From positions 4,431,685 through 4,495,684 of the forward strand of contig OW804097.1 of assembly GCA_942159475.1 (NCBI GenBank): a stretch of 64,000 bases of DNA, given 5' to 3'. The notes below the pieces were generated by a model that worked only from the letters and a program-made list of their open reading frames with translations, was not told where the DNA came from and did not search any database. Numbering within the stretch: position 1 is the first letter of the stretch; every line of letters starts with the position of its first letter. This DNA comes from Sthenelais limicola (Eukaryota; Annelida; Polychaeta; Phyllodocida; Sigalionidae). The position numbers and the translations under genes are program-made. Positions 31,285 to 40,164 of this stretch are shown here, in pieces.

Positions 31285-31468
31285 GTAAGTTATTGCAATT
31301 CTACATCAATATTTTAAAACTGTAGTGTAATGATTAAACGGTAGATAGGAACGTTCAATGAATTACCCAGTTAACTAATAGCATCAGTAAATATACAATG
31401 AATATTTGTATTATTTGCCAGTTAAAGGTTCTAACAATTCTTGAATAAAGTTGTACGTTGTGTTTTAG

Positions 31469-31524
31469 ATGCAACCCTTAAAGAAACAACTCAAAGGGAA
31501 ATGGATACAAACGGTCCCCCATGA
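31469..31524 (+). CDS. Candidate terminal exon following the Ala-Ser-Pro exon
   Basis: It follows a TTGTGTTTTAG acceptor and, joined in phase 1 to the donor at 31285, gives A-T-L-K-E-T-T-Q-R-E-M-D and a TGA at 31522. A short exon; support comes from splice signals and phase only. 31525-32109 holds nothing further I can assign. Confidence 0.3.
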
Positions 31525-32109
31525 GGAAGAGATTGAGGGTCTGCCCAACTCAGGATTGACTCCTTGAAATAATAATAATCAACAATTTGTCAGTAGTAGT
31601 TGTTGGGAACAGATATCAAACAGTACAGTGATGATGGGAGTTACCACTAGGTGACTAATGACCAAGTGCCCTGACACCTATTGGGGGTTTGACCAAACTG
31701 GGGTTGATATCCAAACCAAAAGACAAGGCTAGATCTCTTTCAAGCACCAGCCTCTGCAGAGGCAACACCTTACACGGGTTAGACCTTTCAATAGTAGTCT
31801 TGCAGCTGTTGGATGCAGACTTGTTTGCATAGTGCTCCCCACGAGCATTGAAACCAAAGGATTATCACTAATACTCATTCACTGACATTCACACTCATAC
31901 AGTTCTTAACACAGTGTGAGTACATTTGGTTTTGAACGATCAACAGATTTGTGAAGGGTCTGTGATGGGCCACCGGTACCTGAAGCTTGAATATTGCCCA
32001 CAATATTTGTATTCAACCTTAACATGATAAACTATAAATTGAACGCGAAATTGCTTATATATTTCCAGAAATGAACAACTTTACCCTAGTAGTAACCAAC
32101 TTGAGGGGA

Positions 32110-32712
32110 AAGGCCTGCAGCCTCTACTCAACAATCCAAAAATATTGGTTTTTGTATATAGCGGAGCCGGAATAATTAGACTTGCACATGCAACAAAGTG
32201 CTTAATCCAACTCTACCACCCCAGTAATGTAATAATTGCAGGAGGTATTTGTGACCTATGTCATAAGGATAAAGCTACACAAGGGAAATTACAATACACT
32301 GCCATCATGAAGGCAAATTAGTGAGATATATGCTTTCATTATATGAAGAATCGCTAGAAATCTTGAAGAATCGCTAGAAATCTTGAAGACGGAACAAGAA
32401 TACTGCAACATAGCTCTCGGCGGTCTTGTAGGAGTGCAGTTAAACACGGCAAACAACATGGAAGGTTTCGCCCCAATAGAAAATATGTTATCGAGTGCAA
32501 TATTAACCATAAACCATGATATCCGTATGCTAAACTCAAATAGGAACCTCTCTCATCCCTATTTGACTACTAAGGTCCACACCTACTATAGACATAGGCC
32601 CCGGCACATATATAGCAGACTACCCAATGGAATCCATCTCGATGAAATAACAATAGCAAACTGGGCCAAGCAAATTAATCTTTTCCACAACAATCCTATT
32701 CTTCAATACTAA
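32110..32712 (+). pseudogene. SGNH-hydrolase-like fragment
   Basis: The frame reads F-V-Y-S-G-A-G-I-I-R-L near 32155, I-I-A-G-G-I-C-D-L, is broken by stops around 32315-32380, and resumes at 32383 with N-H-D-I-R-M-L-N, P-Y-L-T-T-K-V-H, N-G-I-H-L-D-E. The layout resembles SGNH/GDSL-type domains found in some animal retroelement or orphan proteins. The last block has Asn where the catalytic Asp is expected. A perfect 20-bp tandem duplication at 32345-32384 lies in the broken part. An AG acceptor precedes the segment near 32067. Assignment is tentative. Confidence 0.35.
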
Positions 32713-33856
32713 AAATGGTTTGATATAATATCTGAACAATAGTAAAATGAATACAATTACCAGAATACCAGTCAGTGATAATCGCTGCGGTTAAATTCTT
32801 TATACATGTTTCGTCAGATTACTGTGCTTAGGAAAATATTATAATTGCTATGTTATTTCAACAGAATCTCCCTTCTACCTTTGCATATTTTCATTGTATT
32901 AATTGCTTATACATTTACTCTTTAAAGACTGTCAAATTGAAACCAGGAATGAATGATAATCGTCTGCCTTATCTTGCAACTGTCAAGAGCCCTGCTGTTG
33001 GAAAGTAAACAGTCTTGTGAGTCACACATATCTTATCCTAGTACTAATTATGTTATTGTTCTGTTAAACTGTCTTGTTTACTCTAAATGATAATAAGGCA
33101 AGTTAATGATAATCGTTGCAACATACACTTTATTGAAACCCATTTAAAAATGAAATTAAGAGATATTACCTGCAAAAAAATCAGTAAATCTGTTTGCTCG
33201 GTCTCTCACATGTGTCCGTTTAGCCTCATAAATATGATGTCATAAGAGTAAGGGAACAATTTGTCTTCATTATCTCATCTCTCATCATTTCGAAATTCAT
33301 CTTTTTTCATTTTAAATATGCAAGTTATTGTTGATAATTTGTATAATTCCTGACTAGAATATTGGAACCTAATGTTGGTCTATATCTGTTCTATAATCTT
33401 TATTCTCTGTCGCCAGAATCTGTTTTTCTAAAAGTTGTTTAATCATCACTAATTATGGTGAATATATATTATTATATGTGTTTATATCGCATAGACTGAA
33501 CTGAGACCTGAAATACCTAACAAACACTGGTTGCTAGGCACCTGCCGCCAGTCAGACAATGCTGATCTGTCAGTGAACGAGAGTGGTCGTCCCGTTTTGT
33601 TTTTTTTATTTTTAATCTGAACTTCTAGGGCGGATTTACTATAGTTTGAGCCAATAAAATATATAAACTCACTACCTGACTTCTTATTTCGTCTTGATGC
33701 TGATATATGATATACATGGGCAGATTGCTTTGAAAAACGCCTAAATTCATTTTTAGGCGATATGTGTTTATTATTGTTGGTTGATGTAAAACATACCAAT
33801 GAGATCTTTAAACACTACCATTTTTTCAATGTTTTCCATTTGAATTATATTTGCAG
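32713..33856. other. No gene recognised
   Basis: AT-rich stretch with stops in all frames except a weak minus-strand frame (33482-33799) of low-complexity composition that I do not trust. No repeat or tail recognised. Confidence 0.4.
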
Positions 33857-34363
33857 GACAATCACCTTGCAATTGAAGTTGATATAGACAATCTGCGAGA
33901 ACATGTTGACGCCATTGTTGCAGCATACAAAGCTGCTGACATACGATGGCATGTGAGTGGATGGTATAAGAGCGCTAAATCTGAAGGCAGCGTTTTTGCA
34001 AAGATGAATCAATTCCATCTGTCTTACATTATGCCTGAGTGAGGGGAGTGATTACTTTACGCCCTTATCAACAATTATGTTTATATGAATCAAGGGCGGG
34101 AGAGCTGAGAGGGAGTGAGTTTATGATCTTACCAAGGAATAGAGATAGAGGAGAAGGGAGAGAGACAGAGAAGACAGACACGAGAAAAGAGAGAGAAAGG
34201 CACTTTAAGGTCATACCCAGGACCAGCATTATGCCTGAGGGCATCCTTGACTATGCCTGAGGGCATCCATGACAACATTGTTCCAATGCCTCCACCAGAA
34301 CATAATTTAACAGACGCTACATTATATTATGGCGTGTCAGCCTGTGGGAGACTGCCCTTGGAG
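33857..34363 (+). pseudogene. Exon-like segment of unknown gene, interrupted by a SINE
   Basis: It follows a TATATTTGCAG acceptor: 61 open codons (I-E-V-D-I-D-N-L-R-E-H-V-D-A-I, A-A-Y-K-A-A-D, W-H-V-S-G-W-Y-K). The reading ends at the SINE inserted at 34040. After the SINE it can be followed through M-P-E-G-I-H-D-N-I-V-P-M and G-V-S-A-C-G-R-L-P-L-E to a GTAATA donor at 34364. A 22-bp block ending ATGCCTGAGGGCATCC is repeated at 34228-34270. No family is recognised. Confidence 0.4.
34027..34239 (+). mobile_element. SINE copy 3 with 13-bp target duplications
   Basis: CATTATGCCTGAG occurs at 34027-34039 and 34227-34239. The 187-bp body keeps the CGCCCTT/AAGGGCG hairpin and purine-rich middle but has only one CTTTAAGGTC-ACCCAGGACC block, where copies 1 and 2 have two. 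Most diverged of the three copies. Confidence 0.78.
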
Positions 34364-34392
34364 GTAATAATGAAACTCAAGAACCTAGACTG

Positions 34393-34446
34393 GAGGCTCT
34401 AAATGGACAACAAAGAGTTGAGGCTCCAAATGGACAACAAAGAGTT
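34393..34446 (+). repeat. 27-bp tandem duplication
   Basis: GAGGCTCTAAATGGACAACA... repeated twice with one C/T difference. 34447-34889 around it has no recognised gene. Confidence 0.85.
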
Positions 34447-34889
34447 CTGAAAGGTAGTATAGGCAGGCTCTTCCAAGTTAATGCGAGATAATTTGACTTA
34501 CTGTAAAACTGACTAACAGTAAGGTGTGGGAGCGACCTCAGCTGCCTTGGAGCCTACTAAGCGGCCTGGGAACTGACTTAGTAAGGGTTTTGTCACTAGA
34601 TGTCACTATATACTCAACATATCAATATCTACACTTCTCATTCTTTATCACTATTTACCACTACCTAATATTAGATATCGACTAGCCTTCAGAGGTGTTG
34701 CACGTACCTACAACAGCTCTGCTGGACCATACTATACGGTAAATCAGGAAAGAAAAATCACATTTTAACCGTATAAGTACTAGATCATGAGCAATAGCGA
34801 GAGGGAGCCGAGTGAGTAATTCTTTTGAACATGGATAAAATATTTCATTGAAATATATGCAGTTTACAAAATTCCTGAAAATTCTCAAT

Positions 34890-35039
34890 ATGGAAGGGAA
34901 CGCACCAAAGTTCATTTTGGACGGACAACATTCAGAGGCCTTTGTTTATCCACTAATCCCCAGCTATCCAAACACCGAGTCCACGCTACTACCGCCGGTC
35001 GATCCTTATCCCTCAGTACGACCTAGTCCCTATGACTGA
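34890..35039 (+). other. Short Pro-rich open frame, unrecognised
   Basis: 49 codons from ATG 34890 (M-E-G-N-A-P-K-F, then Y-P-L-I-P-S-Y-P and P-Y-P-S-V-R-P-S-P). Could be the start of a retroelement Gag or chance. No neighbours support it. Confidence 0.2.
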
Positions 35040-35169
35040 ATGTGGTGTTAGAGATAATGATTTGTGTCTGGAAACGTTGCAAATATCTTTGGCGGCAACC
35101 CATAAGAATAATGGAGTGTTTCAAAGTAAAATGGAGTAAATGGTTTTAAGCAAGAATAATATGAAGCAA

Positions 35170-35460
35170 GAAATGAATTCCCTGAGCACAGGTTGTGAAT
35201 GTTTGCACCGGAAACCAAACCCAGCATGAGAAAATGCTTTCTCTAGAAACCAATTTGAGACGTACCAATTTAATTATTGTGGGAGTCAACCAAGAACACA
35301 ACAAAGAAAGTTGACGAAATTCACCATGCTTAGATGAATTTCAACTAGGGTCCAGACAAATTCTAATAAAACTAAGGAATCAAGTACTTAGAAACAATTT
35401 ATATGCCAGGCGGGGACCCCTAAAGAATAATCCAACTTGTCAAAACATATTCATAAATAA
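35170..35460 (+). pseudogene. LINE ORF1 fragment
   Basis: L-E-T-N-L-R-R-T-N-L-I-I-V-G-V near 35245 matches the start of the RRM-like domain in LINE ORF1 proteins, which follows the coiled coil. The frame is lost within about 80 bp on each side. 35461-35792 holds no gene I can support. Confidence 0.35.
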
Positions 35461-35792
35461 CTGATTTCTCGTTGTCCATATTGTCTCTCGCTATAGATCG
35501 GTATGACAGAAACTTCCAAAATGTCCGAACGAAACACCGAGATGGCGCATATCGTGGTTCCTGAGACCCCCAACCAATGGTCAGGTGCGCACAAACGCTA
35601 TGACGCACACTAGATAAAAATCAAGTCTGTACACTAGGATACAGGACCTTCAACAGAAAATGTAATATGCGTGAACCTCCATAAATACTCCCAGAACAAG
35701 AATATAGGCAACATCTGACACAAAACGATCGATCAGATGCTGTAAGGTAACCTAAAACATTTCAAATTACCCGCCAGCAAAACAATACCAAG

Positions 35793-36736
35793 ATGGCGGC
35801 GGTGTCTCTAATGTCAACAAAGCACGAACGATGGGTCAACAAAACTAACAATCCCCATATGGGCCTGAGACAGTCAAATTCAGAATCCAATCTCAATCAA
35901 CTCGACCCACACATGTCCCTAGACATAAATTTAATAATACAAGCAGTTAAACATCAAGTTTTGACAGAGATTGGTCTCCACTATGGAGTTGGAAATCATG
36001 CGGTCCTAGTAAAGCTAAGCCAAGTAGGTAACCAAGGGGCAGCCGAAAATAACCAGATAGAGAAGCTAATGCAAGTAAAATAGCAAGTAGACTGTCGTCT
36101 CTAGAAAGTTTCCAATTGAAAATTGAAAATACTGAAAACTCCAGTGATGCTGATACAAGCCAATTCCCATACCTAACCCATGCCAAACAAGTAAGCACAA
36201 AAGGGAGGAAAATAAAGATACAAAGATACAAAAAATAGGACCCAAACCTATATCGAGAAATACGCCTTCAAACACCAACCAAAACCCAGGCCCCAATGGA
36301 AGCACAAATACAAATAGGGCTAACTCAGAAATAAAAGGTACCTACCTCTTCATAGAGGGAATCCAAGAACCCTGGCTCGATCACAACGGGACATTACCCA
36401 ATAATATCTCCAAACAAGAGCACATCAAGGATATCCAAGATTAAAAATCCTGGAAATCCTCAAGCTAGAAAATCCATCAATAGATGAAGAAGATGTGAAA
36501 TCCGTCTATAGAGTAGGCAAGGTACATATCCATCCCTCCCTTGCGATATTTGTAGAACTCCACCATACGGATAACAAGATAGCGCTAATCCGTGGCTTGA
36601 AGGCGGTGAGATAGAAGCGAAATGCCTTTCCCACCTAGTATTATCATCACCTGAATGGGACCAAGAGAGAGCTAACGTAATGAAAGTGTTCCTGGAAGCC
36701 AAATTCGACCAAAACCCAGAATTGAAAGGTGGATAA
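35793..36736 (+). pseudogene. LINE ORF1 (L1/Tx1-like), frameshifted
   Basis: The ATG at 35793 lies in an AAGATGGCGG context. The first frame runs about 96 codons to 36081. Later frames give L-F-I-E-G-I-Q-E-P-W near 36348 and E-I-L-K-L-E-N-P-S, Y-R-V-G-K-V, I-F-V-E-L near 36450-36560, the RRM-like domain of LINE ORF1 proteins, with E-W-D-Q-E-R near the end (about 36660). At least three shifts. By family it would bind element RNA. Confidence 0.5.
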
Positions 36737-36973
36737 TCGGCAGAGGGAGCCTGTGATTATCGAGCATTGAGAGTGGCGCCCTCTATCAGAAGTACTTCTA
36801 ATACTCCCTCCGACGCCATTCTCTCAACTTCTTTTGAACACTCAACACTACCTTCATTATAAGAATTTTTTAATTCCCACCAAAAATTCTGCTATACAAA
36901 ATGTAGGGCTCATAAGTGTTGCTGCTCAACAGATATATGTATTTACAACAAACATTGATGGTTTTATTTATAG

Positions 36974-37260
36974 ATACCAATCTCAAGAGATGTGCAATGA
37001 TTGTATGTGTAATATGGACCTGGGTGTGTTGGTCTGTTGTTCCGCCGGTGGCATGGCACTATTTGCAACCAATGCGTCCATGGGTAAAAACGATCGATAT
37101 TCAATTTAATATGGCAGCCGTACAGATAATGAACTTTGATCGACTATTAACACAAGTGTACCCTAATCTAGGATTTCTTGACATCAGAGATACAAATATC
37201 AATTTCGAAAATAATGTAATAGCATCATCGACAATAGACATCACAACTGATTGTGTAAAG
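36974..37260 (+). pseudogene. Host exon: Cys-rich LRR N-terminal-like segment (copy 2 gene)
   Basis: It lies between a TTTATTTATAG acceptor and an AAG-GTAAGT donor. The first frame reads M-C-N-D-C-M-C-N, L-V-C-C-S-A-G-G-M, the Cys pattern of an LRR N-terminal cap. At 37104-37110 an extra T in ATTTAAT shifts the frame, after which I-M-N-F-D-R-L-L and Y-P-N-L-G-F-L-D-I-R-D-T-N-I follow, an LRR-like strand. The exon ends D-C-V-K at a phase-0 donor. It probably lies upstream of the Ser/Thr-rich exon at 37862, giving an extracellular LRR plus mucin-like stalk. The single-base shift may be a sequencing error or true decay. LRR assignment is tentative. Confidence 0.45.
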
Positions 37261-37290
37261 GTAAGTTATAATGAAAATCAGTGTTATAAA

Positions 37291-37803
37291 CTAATTGTAG
37301 TGGTCAAGTGTTTTACAGGTTTGATTATAGTGCAGTTCGGGAGTCCGAAGCTGTCCGCTGGTTGTTCCAGTCCTTCCCGACTGACACCAGGGGGCAGTTG
37401 AGGGCTCTTGGATTGATCCGAACAGAGACCCTGGATGAGTGATCCGAACAGAGACCCTGGATGAGTGGTCCTGTTTTATATTGCCTTTGCCTATGTTTAT
37501 CTCTGTAATTTGTACCTTGTTCCTGTATATTGCTATTTTATACCTTTGTAATGTCCTTTTATGCTGTTCTTATATGCCTCTGGTATGGGTTACTTTGAAC
37601 TTACCTTTTATTGTATGTGATACATTTTACTCTTCTCCACACCTTTTACCTCACTGTTTGTCAGTAGTTGTATTTACCTTATGGCTGGTCCATAAGGGTT
37701 AGTCTATGTGGTTGTGTGGGAATAAACCAGAGTGCAATAGTCAATCATTGTCCCGTCTTTATTCCCTAAGCTAAGAGTCCCAAACCAAGTTCACTACACT
37801 AAT
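37291..37803 (+). mobile_element. Solo LTR, 503 bp, with 5-bp target duplication
   Basis: The LTR (37296-37798) begins TGTAGTGGTC and ends TTCACTACA, flanked by CTAAT at 37291-37295 and 37799-37803. AATAAA at 37721-37726. A 26-bp unit GATCCGAACAGAGACCCTGG... is tandemly duplicated at 37415-37466. No internal region, so recombination between two LTRs is inferred. It sits 35 bp after the exon donor. Confidence 0.85.
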
Positions 37804-37861
37804 ATTAGTTTTCACATTCATCATTATACCGCAAGACTTATGACTATTTTATTTTTTCTAG

Positions 37862-38136
37862 AACCATAAAACACTTCGATTCTTCTATGAAAAATACTAC
37901 AACTATCATTGGTGGCTTTACCAGCGGGGGTGATGGTGCTAGCACTAATTTATCTTCTATTCTTTTCACTATAACTCCTACTACAGACCATAATGTGACT
38001 ATCATGCTCAGATGATATAATGATATCATTATTCCATTCTACTCCTATAATACCACCCTTCCATTCTACTCATACAACATCTTCAGTTTATAGTAATCTT
38101 GGTTATACAACTATTGTTAGCGGAATTAACATTAAG
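37862..38136 (+). pseudogene. Ser/Thr-rich exon-like segment of host gene (copy 2)
   Basis: It follows a TATTTTTTCTAG acceptor and ends at a GTAACT donor. The reading S-S-M-K-N-T-T-T-I-I-G-G, T-I-T-P-T-T-D-H-N-V-T ends at a TGA near 38014. The downstream half continues in another frame (S-T-P-I-I, T-H-T-T-S-S-V-Y, G-I-N-I-K). The same arrangement occurs at 1-195, with about 90 percent identity by eye over 195 bp. The intron after it also matches copy 1 up to CATTAAAAAGATATTCCCA. A tandem gene duplication is inferred. Confidence 0.5.
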
Positions 38137-38189
38137 GTAACTATTGCATTCATTTATCATAATTTGATCATTAAAAAGATATTCCCACC

Positions 38190-38254
38190 GCAACACACAT
38201 CGACACGCATGCACCGACACGCATGCACCAACATGCACGCACTGACACACGACC
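38190..38254 (+). repeat. Short imperfect CA/GCATGCACC tandem repeats
   Basis: ACACGCATGCACCG occurs twice in tandem with related flanking units; a small minisatellite. Confidence 0.6.
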
Positions 38255-38493
38255 CTTTTTTCTACTCATGTGGTAAGTCATGAATATTAAAAGTTGGTTG
38301 TGTTGTTTTTCTCTCTTGATCCACTTTTCTTTATCCAGTTTACTCACTGCTATGTTTTGGTATTATATATGTGTTGTTGTCGTTTTATAATTTGACACTA
38401 AGATTTAATATTACGTATGTATTTTTTTGCAGTATATAGCCCTATCTATGAGCTAGTTAATGAAAGCATCCAGTGGAGACTGGGATTCTAAAC

Positions 38494-38596
38494 CTTGTGC
38501 ACTTTTCTAATAATAAAAAAGGCAAAGAAATAAAAACTATTGAATCAAGATTAGGCAGACGTTATCATAAGATTACAGAGATAGATGTGCAAAATC
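38494..38596 (+). pseudogene. 103-bp LINE fragment identical in part to 40596-40699
   Basis: It encodes the end of the endonuclease and start of the linker (K-T-I-E-S-R-L-G-R-R-Y-H-K). It matches 40596-40699 with only a few differences, begins and ends abruptly, and is fused to a DIRS RT fragment at its right end. Confidence 0.75.
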
Positions 38597-38599
38597 TAA

Positions 38600-39960
38600 A
38601 CTTCTTCCATGGGAAAAAGAGAGCAACCAGAAACAAAATTAGGAAGTTATTAGGTGTGCTGGTTCATTGCAGCAAAGCAGTCAGAGGAGGTTCAGAACAT
38701 CTCCTTCCCTTGTGCGTGTTTCTCAGGAAAGCAGTTGAGAATAAAAGATACAGAATCAGTTCCTACCTAAGAGCTTCAATAAACTGGTGGGTTTATCACT
38801 GTAGAAAGATGAACGGGAACCCTATATTAACTGATGTTTAACTGGTGTCTTCTTGGGTAGGAAATGCATTCGGCTGTGGCCTCGGAGATGTTCATGTGGA
38901 AGGTTTCATTTTTTAAACTCTTGAACATAACATTGATGCTAATAATTCGCCAGGTGGTTATTTAGTGGGGGCACCAGCTTGCTGTGGGAATAAACCTTCA
39001 GTGAGAGAATTGATTTCCACCTGGGTTTTCATTAATAATCATCTTGAGTTTCTACAGAATAAAAATGTGATTGTCGTCATGAAATATGCTGCAACTTGGA
39101 GGTGGTTAATGTCAACTCAGCCCCCTTGTCATCACGTCCAAAGTATCATTCTCGACCTGTTCTGGTGGAGATTTGTGTATTCTCTGAACTTTGTGCCTAT
39201 GTTATATTTACAGGATCCCTGATTGCCCGCGCAGAAAATCTTAAGCTGGAAGCCCTGGCACCAAGCACAAGGAGGACGAGATCTGGGCAATGGAACAGAT
39301 AATACTCCTTCTGCCAACAACATAATGTTCAGCCTTTATCAGTACAAGTTAATGTGGTGGGGGCCTTGATAGTTAGTGTCATTGATTCGCTAGCTTATTC
39401 CACTATCAATAATCTCGTATCAGCCATTAACTTTCTTTCAAAAACTGCACGGTGGTCCAGACATTTTTGTCAGCAGGGGTCGAGAACCCACACATTTTTC
39501 AGAGATCTTCTTTACGGAGGTTTCCCTGGGGTATTGCCATTCATGTCAACTCAGCCAAGACTAACCAATATAAAGAGAGGTCCATATCTTGTCCTCTTGT
39601 TGCTACTAGATCTTCTGTGTGTGGTGAGCCTACTGGAGGTGTATTTTCAACGTTTCCCTGGTCCTAAGTCATGGCCATTAGTGTGTGATAAATCAGGAGT
39701 GTCCCCTTCTTACAGCAAGGCACTGAAATTTATTAAAAAATGGGCTGCTTCTGCTCGTCTAGATAAAGACATCGGCATGCATAGCTTGAGGAGGGGTTCA
39801 GCCACCTTCATGCTCATAAATGGAGTCCCTTTGTCTGACATCAAGGCAGCTGGCATTGGGCATCGTTGGCAGTTCTGGACTATTTGACCACTTCGCTTGA
39901 ATACAAGATATCGGTGGAACAACAAATGGCCACAGCCTTGATGAGGCTGTAATCGACCAT
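38600..39960 (+). pseudogene. DIRS-type element remnant: RT thumb, RNase H, tyrosine recombinase
   Basis: 38600-38840 reads as the RT thumb (L-L-G-V-L-V-H-C-S-K-A-V-R-G-G, I-N-W-W). RNase H follows with stops and shifts (R-E-L-I-S-T-W near 39005, N-V-I-V-V, D-L-F-W-W). The recombinase is in 39380-39890 and holds M-H-S-L-R-R-G-S-A-T and G-V-P-L-S-D-I-K-A, including the HxxR pair. Segments between are shortened, and the final G-x-W/Tyr region lies past a stop at 39885. A different subfamily from the Ngaro-like copy at 908-7119. Confidence 0.65.
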
Positions 39961-40019
39961 GCCCCCCTCGTCACTAACTAAGGAATCTTCCGGGCTTGGG
40001 CATTTAGCTCCGAGCCGGT

Positions 40020-40121
40020 AAAGCAACTCCCTCTACTCCTTTGTTGACTCCTCCTTTATTAGTCCTGAATAAAGCAACTCCCTCTACTCCTTTGTTGACT
40101 CCTTCTTTATTAGTCCTGAAT
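40020..40121 (+). repeat. 51-bp tandem duplication
   Basis: AAAGCAACTCCCTCTACTCC... repeated twice with one C/T change, just downstream of the DIRS remnant; possibly part of its terminal region. Confidence 0.85.
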
Positions 40122-40164
40122 ATCCCTAGTAATGTGACTTAACGAAAGATGATTTATGCACATA

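Noticed and set aside
33482..33799. 105-codon minus-strand frame
   Set aside because: Low-complexity, Ser/Lys/Asn-rich composition, no motif or splice context; likely chance in AT-rich DNA.
34051..34260. Open frame across SINE copy 3 as a gene
   Set aside because: It is the purine-rich SINE body read in one frame.
36916..37080. Hydrophobic frame resembling a transmembrane segment
   Set aside because: The overlapping frame with a Cys-rich LRR-cap-like pattern is more protein-like; the hydrophobic run is its shadow.
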